A DNA stretch of 64,000 nucleotides from Clostridium sp. Marseille-P3244 (GCF_900120155.1 NZ_LT635549.1:434001-498000), one strand, 5' to 3'. Counted from the stretch's first letter, positions 50,101 through 57,024 are shown. The notes: a model not told the origin generated them from the sequence alone. Numbers and translations: made by a program.

Positions 50101-52455
50101 CACTTTCTCCGCCGCCGATGTACTGTTTTCCCACACGTCATATCCTGTATCTGCCTGACGGACCGTCACATCGGTAAAGTAATAGTCCTCACTTCCCAGC
50201 ATCTGCGCTCCGCCTGTCCCTGTCTCTCCCGGATAAGCATACATAAAGTCATCCACCAGAGTCGTCCGGTAGCTGCTGCCTTCTATGTACTCTCCCAGTG
50301 TCTGGCCTTCCGTCGGCTCCGTCACATGGGTCAGCTTATATCCCCGGACAGATACTGCGGAGCTGTATGAAAAGCTTCCCGCATCTTCCTGCCGGTCACT
50401 GGCGTATTTATAAAGCTCCAGCCAGCCGAAATGAGTGTCCAGTTCCGCTGATGATCCTCCATCTTTGCCGATCTGGATCTCATCCCCTTCATAGGTCCAC
50501 TCATAATTCGCCCAGTTCCAGGTGGCAGAACTGCTCTTCTCCTGTACGGGATCCTCCCCGTCTGCCGGCGTCAGCCTGACATCGAACTGATTTTCAAGAA
50601 CCGTCCCTGCCTGCACCTGATTTGCCGGATAAGCGGTAACTACGTAAAGATATCCCTTCAGGGCCTCCTTTTTGCTTCCGTTGATGATCTCTGTATAATC
50701 ATCTGATACTTTCAGATCCGCATTCAGGCCAAGATAATTCCTGTATCCCACTACCTTTCCTGCCGTGCCTCCGATGATGGACGGAACCTCCCGGATCTCC
50801 AGGTTCCACGGCTGGGTAGCCTCACCTTTTAAGTCCACTTTCCAGACCACATACCTGTAGTTATCAAAGTTCTCCCCTGCATACTCCGCCGGGAGCTCTC
50901 CTGTAATATAGCGTTCTACCTGAGACTGGGTATAGAGTCCCGGCGTATAGCTCTTTCCCGGTTCGACATAAGCCTTTTTCGCCAGGCTGGTGATCTCAGC
51001 GTAAGTATTTACTTTCCCTGTAAGAGGTTCCAGATCCCGTCTTGTTTCTGTCTGCTCTGTCCGGATGAAAATTGTTGGTGTCAGCTCCCACCGGGTCTCA
51101 TCTTTGATCTCCATCACATCCAGCTGTTTGTACAGTACCTGCCAGGCCGCGCTGGTGCCCGCCTGGATTTCTCTGTAGTTATAGAACACCAGGGTTGTTC
51201 CATCCTTGTAGTAATTAAATGGAGTATTCCTGCTGTAGATTGGCTCTTCCTCAGGTGACGCCTGGGGTACCGCGATCTCTGTCGGTGTGACTGGATTTCC
51301 CTCACGGTCATAGAGGAGAGTCTCCTGGATGCGGATCTCGACAGAACCGGCGGTGATATCCCTGCTGGTATAGAACTCCATCTGATATTTCAGATTGAAG
51401 TCTTCCGACTTCTCCACATCGTATTTGTCATCTTCGTTTACATAGTAAGTGTCAAAGGTCCATTCACTCCCGGAAGCCATACGTTTCAGCCGGGAGTAGA
51501 ACCCGTTCACATTCAGCTGTTCTACCGTGGCTCCGGCCATACTGTTATCCGTCTGAGCCAGCTGCGCTACGGTCAGGCTGCCGGTAAGACCGGAATTATT
51601 TTCTCCCGGCATCTCTGTCTCAGCCTGGCTGTTCTCCTGCGCCTGCTCTTCCGTCTGCCCCTTCACTGGTTCCTGACTGTTTTCTTTCGGAATTTCCCCG
51701 GTAAGGTTCTCCTCATTGTTCCCTTGCTCTTCTGTTTCCTCTATTGTTTCTATCCCCACCCCTTGTTTCTCTTCCAGCTCCAGATCCAGTTCCTGTCCGG
51801 ACTCCAGCTCCAGCGACGGGATCACCGCAAAGTAATCCCTCTCCTTTACCGGCCCTCCGGCAGCTTCCTCCGCTGCCTTCTCATCTTCTGCCATGATCAC
51901 TTCGTAACCGGCCTCTTCCGGAAGCACTGATGCCTTGTAATCCTCCGGGCAGAACTCCCCGTCCATGCTGATATATTCGATCCGATAGTTTCCCGTTGTC
52001 AGTCCTTCTGCCTTAAGGAAACCATCCTCTTCCGATCCTGTTTCTGCCACTGCAGAATTTTCCTCTGAATCCGGATCATAGGAATCCGCGTCGTAGAAAC
52101 GGATCTTGACCTCTTTCAATACTGTCTTTTGTCCCTGGAGATCTGTCAGACGAACATAACCTTCCAGAGAAAACTCCGTTTCTCCGCTCTCCGTGCTTTC
52201 TTCCGGCACTTTCTGTTCTTCAGATGACTCTGACTCCTCCGGACTCACTGAGTCTTTTAGATCTTCTGTCGTTTCTGCTGCTGTCTCTCCTGCCTCTTCT
52301 TCGGAAGAAACCGGAGCTTCTTCTTTTATCTCTGTTTCCTCATTCTGTCCTTCTGTTCCGCTCTCCGCAAAAGTTGTCATGGAGGAGGATGTCAGCAGCA
52401 TTGATGCCGCCAGCAGCGCTGTCAGCGCTCTCCGGATCCTGTTTCCTTTTCTCAT
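44194..52455 (-). CDS. Giant secreted adhesin with Cna-B repeats and BspA-like LRRs
   Basis: A 2753-residue protein. Residues 1-31 are a signal peptide (LTALLAASMLLTSSSMTTFAES). Low-complexity Glu-rich segments occur at about 33-90 and 235-300, a Cna-B-like domain at 95-170, and a large domain resembling adhesin heads at 310-1380. About seven Cna-B/FctA-like domains fill 1390-2400, with repeating FTLKxGxxA blocks; they could form isopeptide bonds. An Ig-like domain spans about 2420-2508 (NFIVNVIYSDGRRIQL), then BspA-type leucine-rich repeats to the end (IGDYAFxxC and similar). There is no LPXTG motif or membrane helix at the C-terminus, unlike its neighbours. Overlaps the upstream pilin-like gene by 4 bp. 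It may sit at a pilus tip or bind the wall non-covalently. Confidence 0.88.
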   Translation of the reverse strand: MRKGNRIRRALTALLAASMLLTSSSMTTFAESGTEGQNEETEIKEEAPVSSEEEAGETAAETTEDLKDSVSPEESESSEEQKVPEESTESGETEFSLEGYVRLTDLQGQKTVLKEVKIRFYDADSYDPDSEENSAVAETGSEEDGFLKAEGLTTGNYRIEYISMDGEFCPEDYKASVLPEEAGYEVIMAEDEKAAEEAAGGPVKERDYFAVIPSLELESGQELDLELEEKQGVGIETIEETEEQGNNEENLTGEIPKENSQEPVKGQTEEQAQENSQAETEMPGENNSGLTGSLTVAQLAQTDNSMAGATVEQLNVNGFYSRLKRMASGSEWTFDTYYVNEDDKYDVEKSEDFNLKYQMEFYTSRDITAGSVEIRIQETLLYDREGNPVTPTEIAVPQASPEEEPIYSRNTPFNYYKDGTTLVFYNYREIQAGTSAAWQVLYKQLDVMEIKDETRWELTPTIFIRTEQTETRRDLEPLTGKVNTYAEITSLAKKAYVEPGKSYTPGLYTQSQVERYITGELPAEYAGENFDNYRYVVWKVDLKGEATQPWNLEIREVPSIIGGTAGKVVGYRNYLGLNADLKVSDDYTEIINGSKKEALKGYLYVVTAYPANQVQAGTVLENQFDVRLTPADGEDPVQEKSSSATWNWANYEWTYEGDEIQIGKDGGSSAELDTHFGWLELYKYASDRQEDAGSFSYSSAVSVRGYKLTHVTEPTEGQTLGEYIEGSSYRTTLVDDFMYAYPGETGTGGAQMLGSEDYYFTDVTVRQADTGYDVWENSTSAAEKVNDVAQDMKIYAMFADSETEEWELVATVPWNNAGVMFYSFSEDQLSRQPWRVKVEHETINYETYCAIDVEVRIRHGSPAMAAMADSDYVRLEDLCGTIVEELEDGQFKRYCYEAPTEAPNYQEPGLREASEQLYGVLPARDNAYKTLTGLIPHAESHKTVKGSNDPDNSRMLLNYCLTASDGYYIYDHETAEALERGGVPSPGRNNVVFYDLLPYGVHFDPSVEVTAGRIRDVNDLSYQTQPRSWDQSQVTVTVDPEKDIIEDYRGSGRTMVIFHIQYEGADSAVYSEGRWTYDSDGTQVYRDGMWAEGWGVSFQAYYDWKDLDVVHENANISAFMPEDKEGDPLWREPLFGTEDEVAFDDGTIVPQDLAGDYEPFKDGDLNEDDVTDIRNVLYASAMDQEDIAIAGMQGITKLVRADADRFGSYQNSAVVGPGKRYTYDITVSAGGQALTDIVIFDQLENADPENGGLYGTFQSVDTTGLEEMGAEPVVYYNEDRNAKLPAEGQEPSEILTEAYGWYPAGEFLTTHTASKVRAVAVDLSQAAGGGAFALEDMRAASFQIRMQAPDSIPDTETDICNSPVYYAKNEMLDMTVLSEGNSVKVRLGREETLEVVKEFAGETPEAVQDTSFQFYLYEEEDGQRTAFANKEYQLWKLTDGAWIQQTDRMYATDGSGILTLKAGEKAVFTELPDAGRIQIEEEENPFWKTEITDNETVDDSGTAAVRTVTAANTYRPVLYAQKKTQAVPKGVDISGEEFTFQLRVKGEDGTYTPVSNAEFWYVNSARTDGGIPTKVTSLGTAGEGYTDEEGRFTIRPGEIIALFPGDVGVEYQLKEVSGANGESDNWLCNSDTVEGTVPLQGISTSITNIYRWKDLLLTKNLTHQDPSDCTQEFTFRIKKVEGDSETPVSGKEWVLLNSDGTESTAPGDSGTLNENGEFTCDCAGRTVRIRGLEGGETYIITETNSGELYRAANTTQEAEMPLYSSSRSVEFINDYLMRSLSVTKFVNYDRADQAEVEKVEAKEFTMTASVEGEPLGNHTYTLTEGGSVIGEYQTGADGTFTLKDGQTAELAEAGMLGESFEVEETEDSDYKQIYPTEKQPHTGTLGSEGSEVTFINGTPGGLAITKEYEGADEAARTYIEQMKGGSLDLGTGEWTDTSSRIEAAVSLTLEATDSTGDTYIWPRSDTQVTVIDTLRGETTEETWSAGSSFELMPWKIVLITDSALEGVVSYRLSESEEDQHRIIVPTIQMLAPDQDPQSRGIIVLPDMSWKAVSQKEPAGDRPISGTLEEQPIAKIINEISTVTIASEIYKKMTLGSDEVPEGAKLVWRVEQYDGMTWNPSEGVDYVTSAEGIPTCDRILTTGSDGKITLTKAANGYPSVRFTEADVSINLYEGAKAGDYRVVEVPEESDESWGLLAGYGFGGNTVDSDHRDPDKAEESGDISSGRRIDSGSDDPGGDGAGLEISTGQNLYKKNGNAFVNSNRTTPVEIEKKMENPSDTDFTMILEQVLSIKDQSHSEGSISRDSAESPSDEIVARLNPGGGSQLVSSADDILATRPGAGISYTVYDTATDAEIRTDVTGARGEIILKAGQYARLYLPDQTVWTVREELKADHVLKNLSGTPENRVTKLGDNLMLIQPTAEVIPAELDVRMEDNRVTAGEVLDKDNFIVNVIYSDGRRIQLTSEEFTLDPETIPSWLAGSSGEVTVYWTEGGLEGTTTFTVVDEIDITQEMVNTGVTDAKTGQEVVLNSGDVTIPEYIIWEGGEYRVTGVANSAFQESEITGIHFPDSIERIGNMAFDSCTHLKGDLEVPAATIGEYAFAGCDSLTGEIKISGGSIGDYAFQSCTQFTRLKLMEGVTSIGDYAFYNCPLISGDLNIPEGVLSIGECAFAENYLGGEYPTGRLSLPSTLKIIENYAFMGCEGLYGKLIIPKEVANIGDSAFEGTNFTSISVDNTPDAITGAPWGWEGGEVIWLRQ

Positions 52456-53189
52456 CTGCCGTTCCCCCTTTCTCCTTCCTCTTTTTCCTTTTTTAACTCT
52501 TTCCTTTTCAAAACCGCAATAGTTATCAACGCCAGAACCGCCGCCGTCAGGACCAGGAGATATCCGGCTGCGGAAGTTTCATCTCCCGTCTTTGCCGCCG
52601 TCTTCCCCGGATCCGTCGTTTCTGATTCTACGGGATGGGGCGATGCCTTGGGCTCCGCCTCCACCTCGTAGACCGGGCCTTCCATCTGACCCTCTATTTC
52701 TTCCCAATAGGGCAGCTGGACCAGGAAAGGAGAGATCTCTCCATATGGATTGTCCTCTCCCGCCCGGAGCAGATATACTCCCCGCTCCACCTGGTCGAAG
52801 AGGAGGCAGCCGCCCTGATCGGTTGTTTCTTTTCTGTCGGGTCCTTTGCCCGCCGATGAAAGAGCGTCCGAAATCTTTTTCGCCGCCTCGTCCAGCGACT
52901 GACTGTCCTGGGGATATCCCTTAAGCCCGTATCTTTCATCGAATACAGGAGTTCCATATTCATTCACGGTCCCTACTTTCCATAGACCAAACTCCACCCC
53001 TTCACAGGAAGAAGTCTCTGCCCCCAGATCCTTCAAAATGATCCGGATGCTCCCCGGCTCATTTCCTGTTCCCCGGAGTGTTTCTTTTTCTTCCTTCGCG
53101 GATACTGGCGCCGCTGCCAGCGTCACTGCCAGCACTGCCGTCAGGACTCCCGCCAGGATACGTCCTCTTTTTCTCCCTTTTTTCTCCAT
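52452..53189 (-). CDS. Small anchored pilin-like protein, first gene of the operon
   Basis: A 245-residue surface protein: signal peptide ending near PVSAKE (residue 32), one pilin-type domain (about 45-175, with CEGVEFGLWKVG and GGCLLFDQVERGVYLLRAGE), a Pro/Thr linker, then KTGDET, a membrane helix (about 207-228) and a Lys/Glu/Arg-rich tail. The anchor motif is KTGDE rather than LPXTG, possibly for a different sortase class. The stop overlaps the giant gene start (ATGA), so translation is coupled. It begins 80 bp from the left inverted repeat of the switch and is the first gene the switch promoter would drive. A GAGGG site precedes the ATG. Confidence 0.82.
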   Translation of the reverse strand: MEKKGRKRGRILAGVLTAVLAVTLAAAPVSAKEEKETLRGTGNEPGSIRIILKDLGAETSSCEGVEFGLWKVGTVNEYGTPVFDERYGLKGYPQDSQSLDEAAKKISDALSSAGKGPDRKETTDQGGCLLFDQVERGVYLLRAGEDNPYGEISPFLVQLPYWEEIEGQMEGPVYEVEAEPKASPHPVESETTDPGKTAAKTGDETSAAGYLLVLTAAVLALITIAVLKRKELKKEKEEGERGNGR

Positions 53190-53246
53190 ATCTGCACCCT
53201 CTTTATTCTCAACCTGTGAAACTGTTCCTGTTTTTCCATGTACTCC

Positions 53247-53266
53247 GGCACAGCAGACACTGTGCC
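53247..53266 (-). other. Leader hairpin between switch and operon
   Basis: Perfect 7-bp arms GGCACAG / CTGTGCC around six bases, directly inside the left repeat. It has no T tail, so it is not a terminator; it may stabilise the ON-state transcript or be a protein-binding site. Confidence 0.6.
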
Positions 53267-53268
53267 CA

Positions 53269-53290
53269 CAACATAAGGATTCTTATGTTG
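53269..53290 (+). repeat. Left inverted repeat (IRL) of the invertible element
   Basis: Perfect 9-bp arms CAACATAAG and CTTATGTTG around core GATT. It matches the reverse complement of 53583-53604 at 21 of 22 positions. Dyad arms around a short core are typical of tyrosine-recombinase crossover sites. Confidence 0.9.
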
Positions 53291-53416
53291 CTCTGTCGCG
53301 GTAATTCCGGAATCGTAAAAGAGAAAAAGAACAAGAACTGAAAAAAACGGCCGACAAGCCAGGATCCCGGGGGATGCCTTTTCCAAAGTTTAACAAAAAG
53401 ATAGGCATACCCTTAA

Positions 53417-53432
53417 AAAAGTGCGCACTTTT
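53417..53432. promoter_or_regulatory. 16-bp perfect palindrome inside the invertible segment
   Basis: AAAAGTGCGCACTTTT reads the same on both strands. It may be a regulator operator or an accessory-protein site; it has no loop, so it is not a normal terminator. Confidence 0.55.
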
Positions 53433-53494
53433 CTAACGGCACTGCCGTCTTCATTCCGGTGCCGGTCGAAAAAAGAAGAATTTTGTTTTATAAG

Positions 53495-53520
53495 AAAGGG
53501 CAGAAACTGCCTTTTATTTC
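53495..53520 (+). terminator. Terminator inside the invertible segment
   Basis: Stem AAAGGGCAG / CTGCCTTTT (one G-T pair) with loop AAA, followed by ATTTCTT. It lies immediately before the -35 of the switch promoter, so it insulates that promoter from upstream transcription in either orientation. Confidence 0.7.
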
Positions 53521-53549
53521 TTGCAATTCCTATGTATGGGTGATAAAAT
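53521..53549 (+). promoter_or_regulatory. Switch promoter, OFF orientation
   Basis: TTGCAA, 17-bp spacer, TAAAAT with an extended -10 TG (TGATAAAAT). It now reads rightward across the right repeat, antisense to the 3' end of the recombinase gene. Confidence 0.75.
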
Positions 53550-53565
53550 AATGGCGTCAAAAATT

Positions 53566-54511
53566 CTATCTGATTCTGTGTACGACATAAGAATCCTTAT
53601 GTTGTCTTCCGGTTGTCTGCTCATAAAGAAGATCCATATCCCTTTCACATTCCTCCATGCCGCTCCTTGCGTACCCCCTTGTAACTTCGATACTGCTGTG
53701 CCCCAGGATATCCGCCAGTTTTACCAGGTTCCTTGTGATCCGGTAAAAATTGACCGCAAAGAAATGTCTCAGGTTATGGGGAAAGATTTTTTTCGGGATC
53801 AACACCTGATCTCTCTGCCAGCCGTTTCATCTCTCTCCAGATGTTGCTCCGGTTCTTGGGATTCCCCTCCCTCGTCAGGAAGATTTCTCCTTGCCGGATC
53901 CCCTGCTTTTTCAGATAAGCTGTCAGCTTCATCCGCAGCCTTCGGGGGATCAGGATGACCCTGCGCTTTCCCTTGTTGTTCACTTCTACTTTTCCTTTCC
54001 GAACACTTTCCACGGTAAAAAACTTCAGCTCACTGACCCGCGCTCCGGTCCCCCCGATGGTCTCCATCAATATGGCCAGCTGTTCTTTGCCCTGCCCTGC
54101 GGCCGCCTCCAGGAGCCGTCCGTATTCCTCTTTTGTCAGCTTTTTCTCTCCTCCTGAAAAAGCCTGCTTCTGAATACGAAACGGCCGGATCTTCAGTTGC
54201 TCTGCTCCCAGGAATTTAAGGAACAGATTCAGAGCCGCGATCATGGAGTTCGCGCTGGCGGGCGCGTAGTTCTCCTCCAGCCATTTCTTGTATCCCACCA
54301 GAAGTTTTTTTGTGACTGTTTTGCTTTCTCCCAGAAACCGATAAAAGGTTCGGATATCTGTACGGTACTTTGAGATCGTGTTGTCCGCGTGTTCTTTTTC
54401 GTACAGATACGCGGTGAATCCTTCCAGGGCTTTCTGCCGTTTTTCATAGGTGAGGAATAATCCCGTTTCTTCCTCTCTGATCCAGTCATTCTCTTCTTTG
54501 CTGCGAAACAT
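53566..54511 (-). pseudogene. Tyrosine recombinase of the switch, one-base frameshift
   Basis: The first frame (54511-53774, 245 residues) holds the SAM-like domain and half of the catalytic domain with the first catalytic Arg (GTGARVSEL) and the beta-hairpin Lys (NNKGKRRVIL). It ends at DPEKNLSP, then stop. The frame at 53805-53566 continues the protein: PHNLRHFF (His-x-x-Arg), LGHSSIEVT (His) and the nucleophile Tyr in RGYAR. The break is in a run of seven A at about 53786-53792; six would restore one protein of about 315 residues. The last codons run through the right inverted repeat. Strong AGGAGG site before the ATG. Resembles invertase-type integrases acting on adjacent repeats. Confidence 0.85.
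53583..53604 (-). repeat. Right inverted repeat (IRR) of the invertible element
   Basis: Arms CGACATAAG and CTTATGTTG around core AATC; one mismatch to the left copy in the outer part of one arm. It overlaps the 3' coding end of the recombinase gene. Confidence 0.9.
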
Positions 54512-54609
54512 GATAGTCCTCCTTCTAAATTAAGTGTAAGGTTATTCTGAAATGTTACTCTTAGTCTGCCATTTTTTTCCGGAAAAATACATTCACAAAA
54601 TAACCAATG

Positions 54610-54637
54610 AAAAAACTGCCCGGCAAAAACCGGACAG
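54610..54637 (-). terminator. Terminator after the P-type ATPase gene
   Basis: Stem CTGTCCGG / CCGGGCAG with a T-rich loop and six T residues on the minus strand, about 30 bp after the ATPase stop. Confidence 0.85.
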
Positions 54638-54666
54638 CTCTGCTGTTCCCAATCTCCTCTTTATTA

Positions 54667-56550
54667 TTAAAGTTTCTTCACAAACAGGGCGCGGATCGCG
54701 TTGAGTACAGCGATGATCATCACGCCCACATCGGCAAAGATCGCCAGCCACATGTTCGCGATCCCGACAGCTCCCAGGATCAGGCAGATGATCTTGATCC
54801 CTATGGCAAACCAGATGTTTTCATACACAATACGCAGACACTTTCTCGAAATACGGATCGCTTTTACGATCTTCAGGGGATCGTCATCCATAAGGACCAC
54901 ATCGGCTGCCTCGATGGCCGCGTCGGACCCCATGGCGCCCATTGCGATGCCGATATCCGCCCGGGAGAGTACCGGCGCGTCGTTGATCCCGTCCCCGACA
55001 AATGCCAGTCTTCCCCTGTCTTTTCTTGTTTCCAGTAATTCTTCTACTTTCGTAACTTTATCTTCCGGCAGCAGTTCACTGTACACCTCATCGATCCCGA
55101 TGGAGGCCGCCACCTGCTCCGCCACTTTATCGGCATCTCCGGTGAGCATCACAGTTTTTGCCACACCGGAAGCTTTCAGCTGACGAATGGCTTCTTTCGC
55201 ATGGGGCTTCTCTACATCCGAGATCACGATATGCCCGGCGTATTCCCCGTTTACCGCCATATGGATGATAGTACCCACGCTGTGGCAGTCTATATAATTG
55301 ATGCCAAGTCTTCTCATCAGTTTTGCGTTTCCCGCGGCTACCGGGATACCGTCTACAACCGCGGTGACACCATTTCCGCCGATCTCATGGATATCCGTCA
55401 CTCTGCCGCGGTCCGGCTCCTTCCCATATGCCCGCTGAATACTTTTACTGATCGGATGAGAGGACGCGCTCTCTGCCAGAGCAGCATATTCCAGCAGTTC
55501 TTCTTCTGTCATCTTGTTGTGATGAACTGCGTTCACCTCGAAAACCCCTTTGGTCAGCGTGCCGGTCTTGTCAAACACAACATACTTTGTCTGGGACAGT
55601 GTTTCCATGTAATTGGAGCCTTTCACCAGGACTCCCGCGTTGCCGGCTCCTCCGATCCCCGCGAAGAAGCTCAGAGGAATGCTGATGACAAGGGCGCATG
55701 GGCAGCTGATGACAAGGAAGGTCAGCGCCCGGTAGATCCAGGTTCCCCAGTCAGCCGGCAGTCCGAGACCTGCCATACGCACCAGAGGCGGAAGAACCGC
55801 CAGGGCAATAGCGCAAAATACGACTGCCGGTGTATAGATCCGGGCGAATTTCGTAATGAATTCTTCGGACTTTGATTTTCTGGAGCTGGCATTCTCTACC
55901 AGATCCAGGATCTTTGATACAGTAGACTCGCCAAATTCCTTTGTTGTCCTGACCTTCAGGACCCCGGTCATGTTGATACATCCGCTCAGGATCTGGTCGT
56001 CCTTTTCTACCTCCCTGGGCAGGCTCTCCCCGGTCAGAGCGCTGGTGTTCAGTGAGGATGAGCCTTCCAGTATAATGCCGTCTATCGGGACTTTTTCCCC
56101 CGGCTGCACCACGATCACAGAACCGATCTCCACCTCGTCAGGATCTACCTTCACCAGTTTCCCGTCTTTTTCTACATTGGCGTAATCCGGACGGATGTCC
56201 ATAAGCTCACTGATATTCCTGCGGCTTTTCCCGACTGCATAGCTTTGAAACCACTCGCCGATCTGATAAAACAGCATAACCGCCACAGCCTCTGTATAAT
56301 CTCCGTTTTCCTTCAGCGCGATGGCAATGGCCCCGATCGTGGCTACTGCCATCAGAAAACTCTCATCGAATGGCTGCCTGTTCTTTATGCCTTTTGCGGC
56401 CTTGAGCAAAATATCATATCCGATGACCAGATAGGGCACAAGATAAAGTAAAAATCTGATATACCCCGTAACAGGAATAAAATGGAGCAAAATCATAAGC
56501 GCAGCCGCGATCAGAATGCGGAGCAACATTTTTTTCTGCTTTTTATTCAC
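54667..56550 (-). CDS. Heavy-metal P1B-type ATPase, Zn/Cd/Pb-type
   Basis: A 627-residue ATPase with a GTG start after GGGAG. Features: TGES actuator loop (ALTGESLPREVE), the CPC metal site in SCPCALVISIP (about residue 285), the phosphorylated Asp in DKTGTLTKG (about 325), the HP motif (SSHPISKSI), GDGINDAP and a C-terminal DVGVMIIAVLNAIRAL helix typical of CadA/ZntA-type pumps. The usual N-terminal metal-binding domain is missing and is encoded as a separate 72-residue protein upstream. Exports divalent soft metals; the exact ion is inferred. Upstream repeats at 56580-56603 may be an operator. Confidence 0.92.
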   Translation of the reverse strand: MNKKQKKMLLRILIAAALMILLHFIPVTGYIRFLLYLVPYLVIGYDILLKAAKGIKNRQPFDESFLMAVATIGAIAIALKENGDYTEAVAVMLFYQIGEWFQSYAVGKSRRNISELMDIRPDYANVEKDGKLVKVDPDEVEIGSVIVVQPGEKVPIDGIILEGSSSLNTSALTGESLPREVEKDDQILSGCINMTGVLKVRTTKEFGESTVSKILDLVENASSRKSKSEEFITKFARIYTPAVVFCAIALAVLPPLVRMAGLGLPADWGTWIYRALTFLVISCPCALVISIPLSFFAGIGGAGNAGVLVKGSNYMETLSQTKYVVFDKTGTLTKGVFEVNAVHHNKMTEEELLEYAALAESASSHPISKSIQRAYGKEPDRGRVTDIHEIGGNGVTAVVDGIPVAAGNAKLMRRLGINYIDCHSVGTIIHMAVNGEYAGHIVISDVEKPHAKEAIRQLKASGVAKTVMLTGDADKVAEQVAASIGIDEVYSELLPEDKVTKVEELLETRKDRGRLAFVGDGINDAPVLSRADIGIAMGAMGSDAAIEAADVVLMDDDPLKIVKAIRISRKCLRIVYENIWFAIGIKIICLILGAVGIANMWLAIFADVGVMIIAVLNAIRALFVKKL

Positions 56551-56579
56551 GATGTCTCCCTCTTTCTTTTAACAATTTA

Positions 56580-56603
56580 ATAATTAAATAATTTTTTAAT
56601 TAT
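56580..56603. promoter_or_regulatory. Inverted repeat upstream of the P-type ATPase gene
   Basis: ATAATTA and TAATTAT separated by 10 bases in a very A/T-rich gap between the HMA and ATPase genes. It resembles ArsR/CzrA-type operators in base content, so the ATPase may have its own metal-responsive control. Confidence 0.45.
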
Positions 56604-56680
56604 ATGTCTCTTTTAAACCCCGGTCTGTTTCCGGCATCCGGGGTATAAATTCTGTTTCCGTGTCTTGGTCCGCAAACATA

Positions 56681-56899
56681 TTACAGGAAAATCTCACAGT
56701 CATCCTCAACCTTCTTACAGTTCGCGCGTACTTCCTGCATGACTGCCTTTGCGTCGTGTCCCTCTTCAAATTCTACATTCATCTTTAATGTCATAAAATT
56801 TACTACAGCATCCTTGACTCCTGCTGTCTTTTTTGCGGCTTCTTCCATTTTATTCGCGCAGTTAGCGCAGTCTACATCTATTTTGTATGTTTTTTTCAT
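56681..56899 (-). CDS. Free-standing heavy-metal-associated (HMA) domain protein
   Basis: A 72-residue ferredoxin-like HMA domain: MKKTYKIDVDCANCANKMEEAAKKTAGVKDAVVNF. The metal-binding CxxC is in DCANC, and the C-terminus has two further Cys (NCKKVEDDCEIFL). It probably delivers or senses the metal for the ATPase, which lacks its own HMA domain. The acidic DCANC motif is more like Zn/Cd than Cu domains (GMTCxxC). An AAGGAG site precedes the start. Divergent from the arsR-type gene across the shared control region. Confidence 0.9.
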   Translation of the reverse strand: MKKTYKIDVDCANCANKMEEAAKKTAGVKDAVVNFMTLKMNVEFEEGHDAKAVMQEVRANCKKVEDDCEIFL

Positions 56900-56978
56900 A
56901 TTTTCGCTCCTTTTTTATTTATTAAACTATTTTTTCATTTCTTTCAATCGGCTCTTCTTTTGTCCATATCAATAGTTA

Positions 56979-57024
56979 AACAATTATTTAATTGTTGACT
57001 ATAATGTACCTCCGAGAGTATAAT
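56979..57024 (+). promoter_or_regulatory. arsR-type promoter with overlapping operator
   Basis: An inverted repeat AACAATT-ATTT-AATTGTT (56979-56996) overlaps the -35 of a promoter TTGACT (56995-57000), 18-bp spacer, TATAAT (57019-57024). This layout suits autorepression by the ArsR-family product and perhaps control of the divergent HMA gene. Confidence 0.72.

Larger units (their letters stand above)
53269..53604. mobile_element. Invertible promoter element (phase switch)
   Basis: 336 bp bounded by two 22-bp inverted repeats, next to a tyrosine recombinase gene and upstream of the 13-kb surface operon. The unique part (53291-53582) contains, in order on the + strand, a perfect palindrome (53417-53432), a rightward terminator (53495-53520) and a rightward extended -10 promoter (53521-53549). 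In this orientation the promoter faces away from the operon. No convincing leftward promoter is present; a TATAAA on the minus strand at 53487-53492 lacks a -35. Inversion would put the promoter at about 53324-53352 pointing at the operon, insulated by the terminator. Confidence 0.85.

Noticed and set aside
53247-53266. Terminator between the switch and the operon
   Set aside because: The hairpin has no T run after it on the operon strand, so it should not stop transcription.
54667-56550. Copper ATPase assignment
   Set aside because: The C-terminal helix pattern, the acidic DCANC motif of the partner and the ArsR-type sensor fit Zn/Cd/Pb pumps better than copper pumps.
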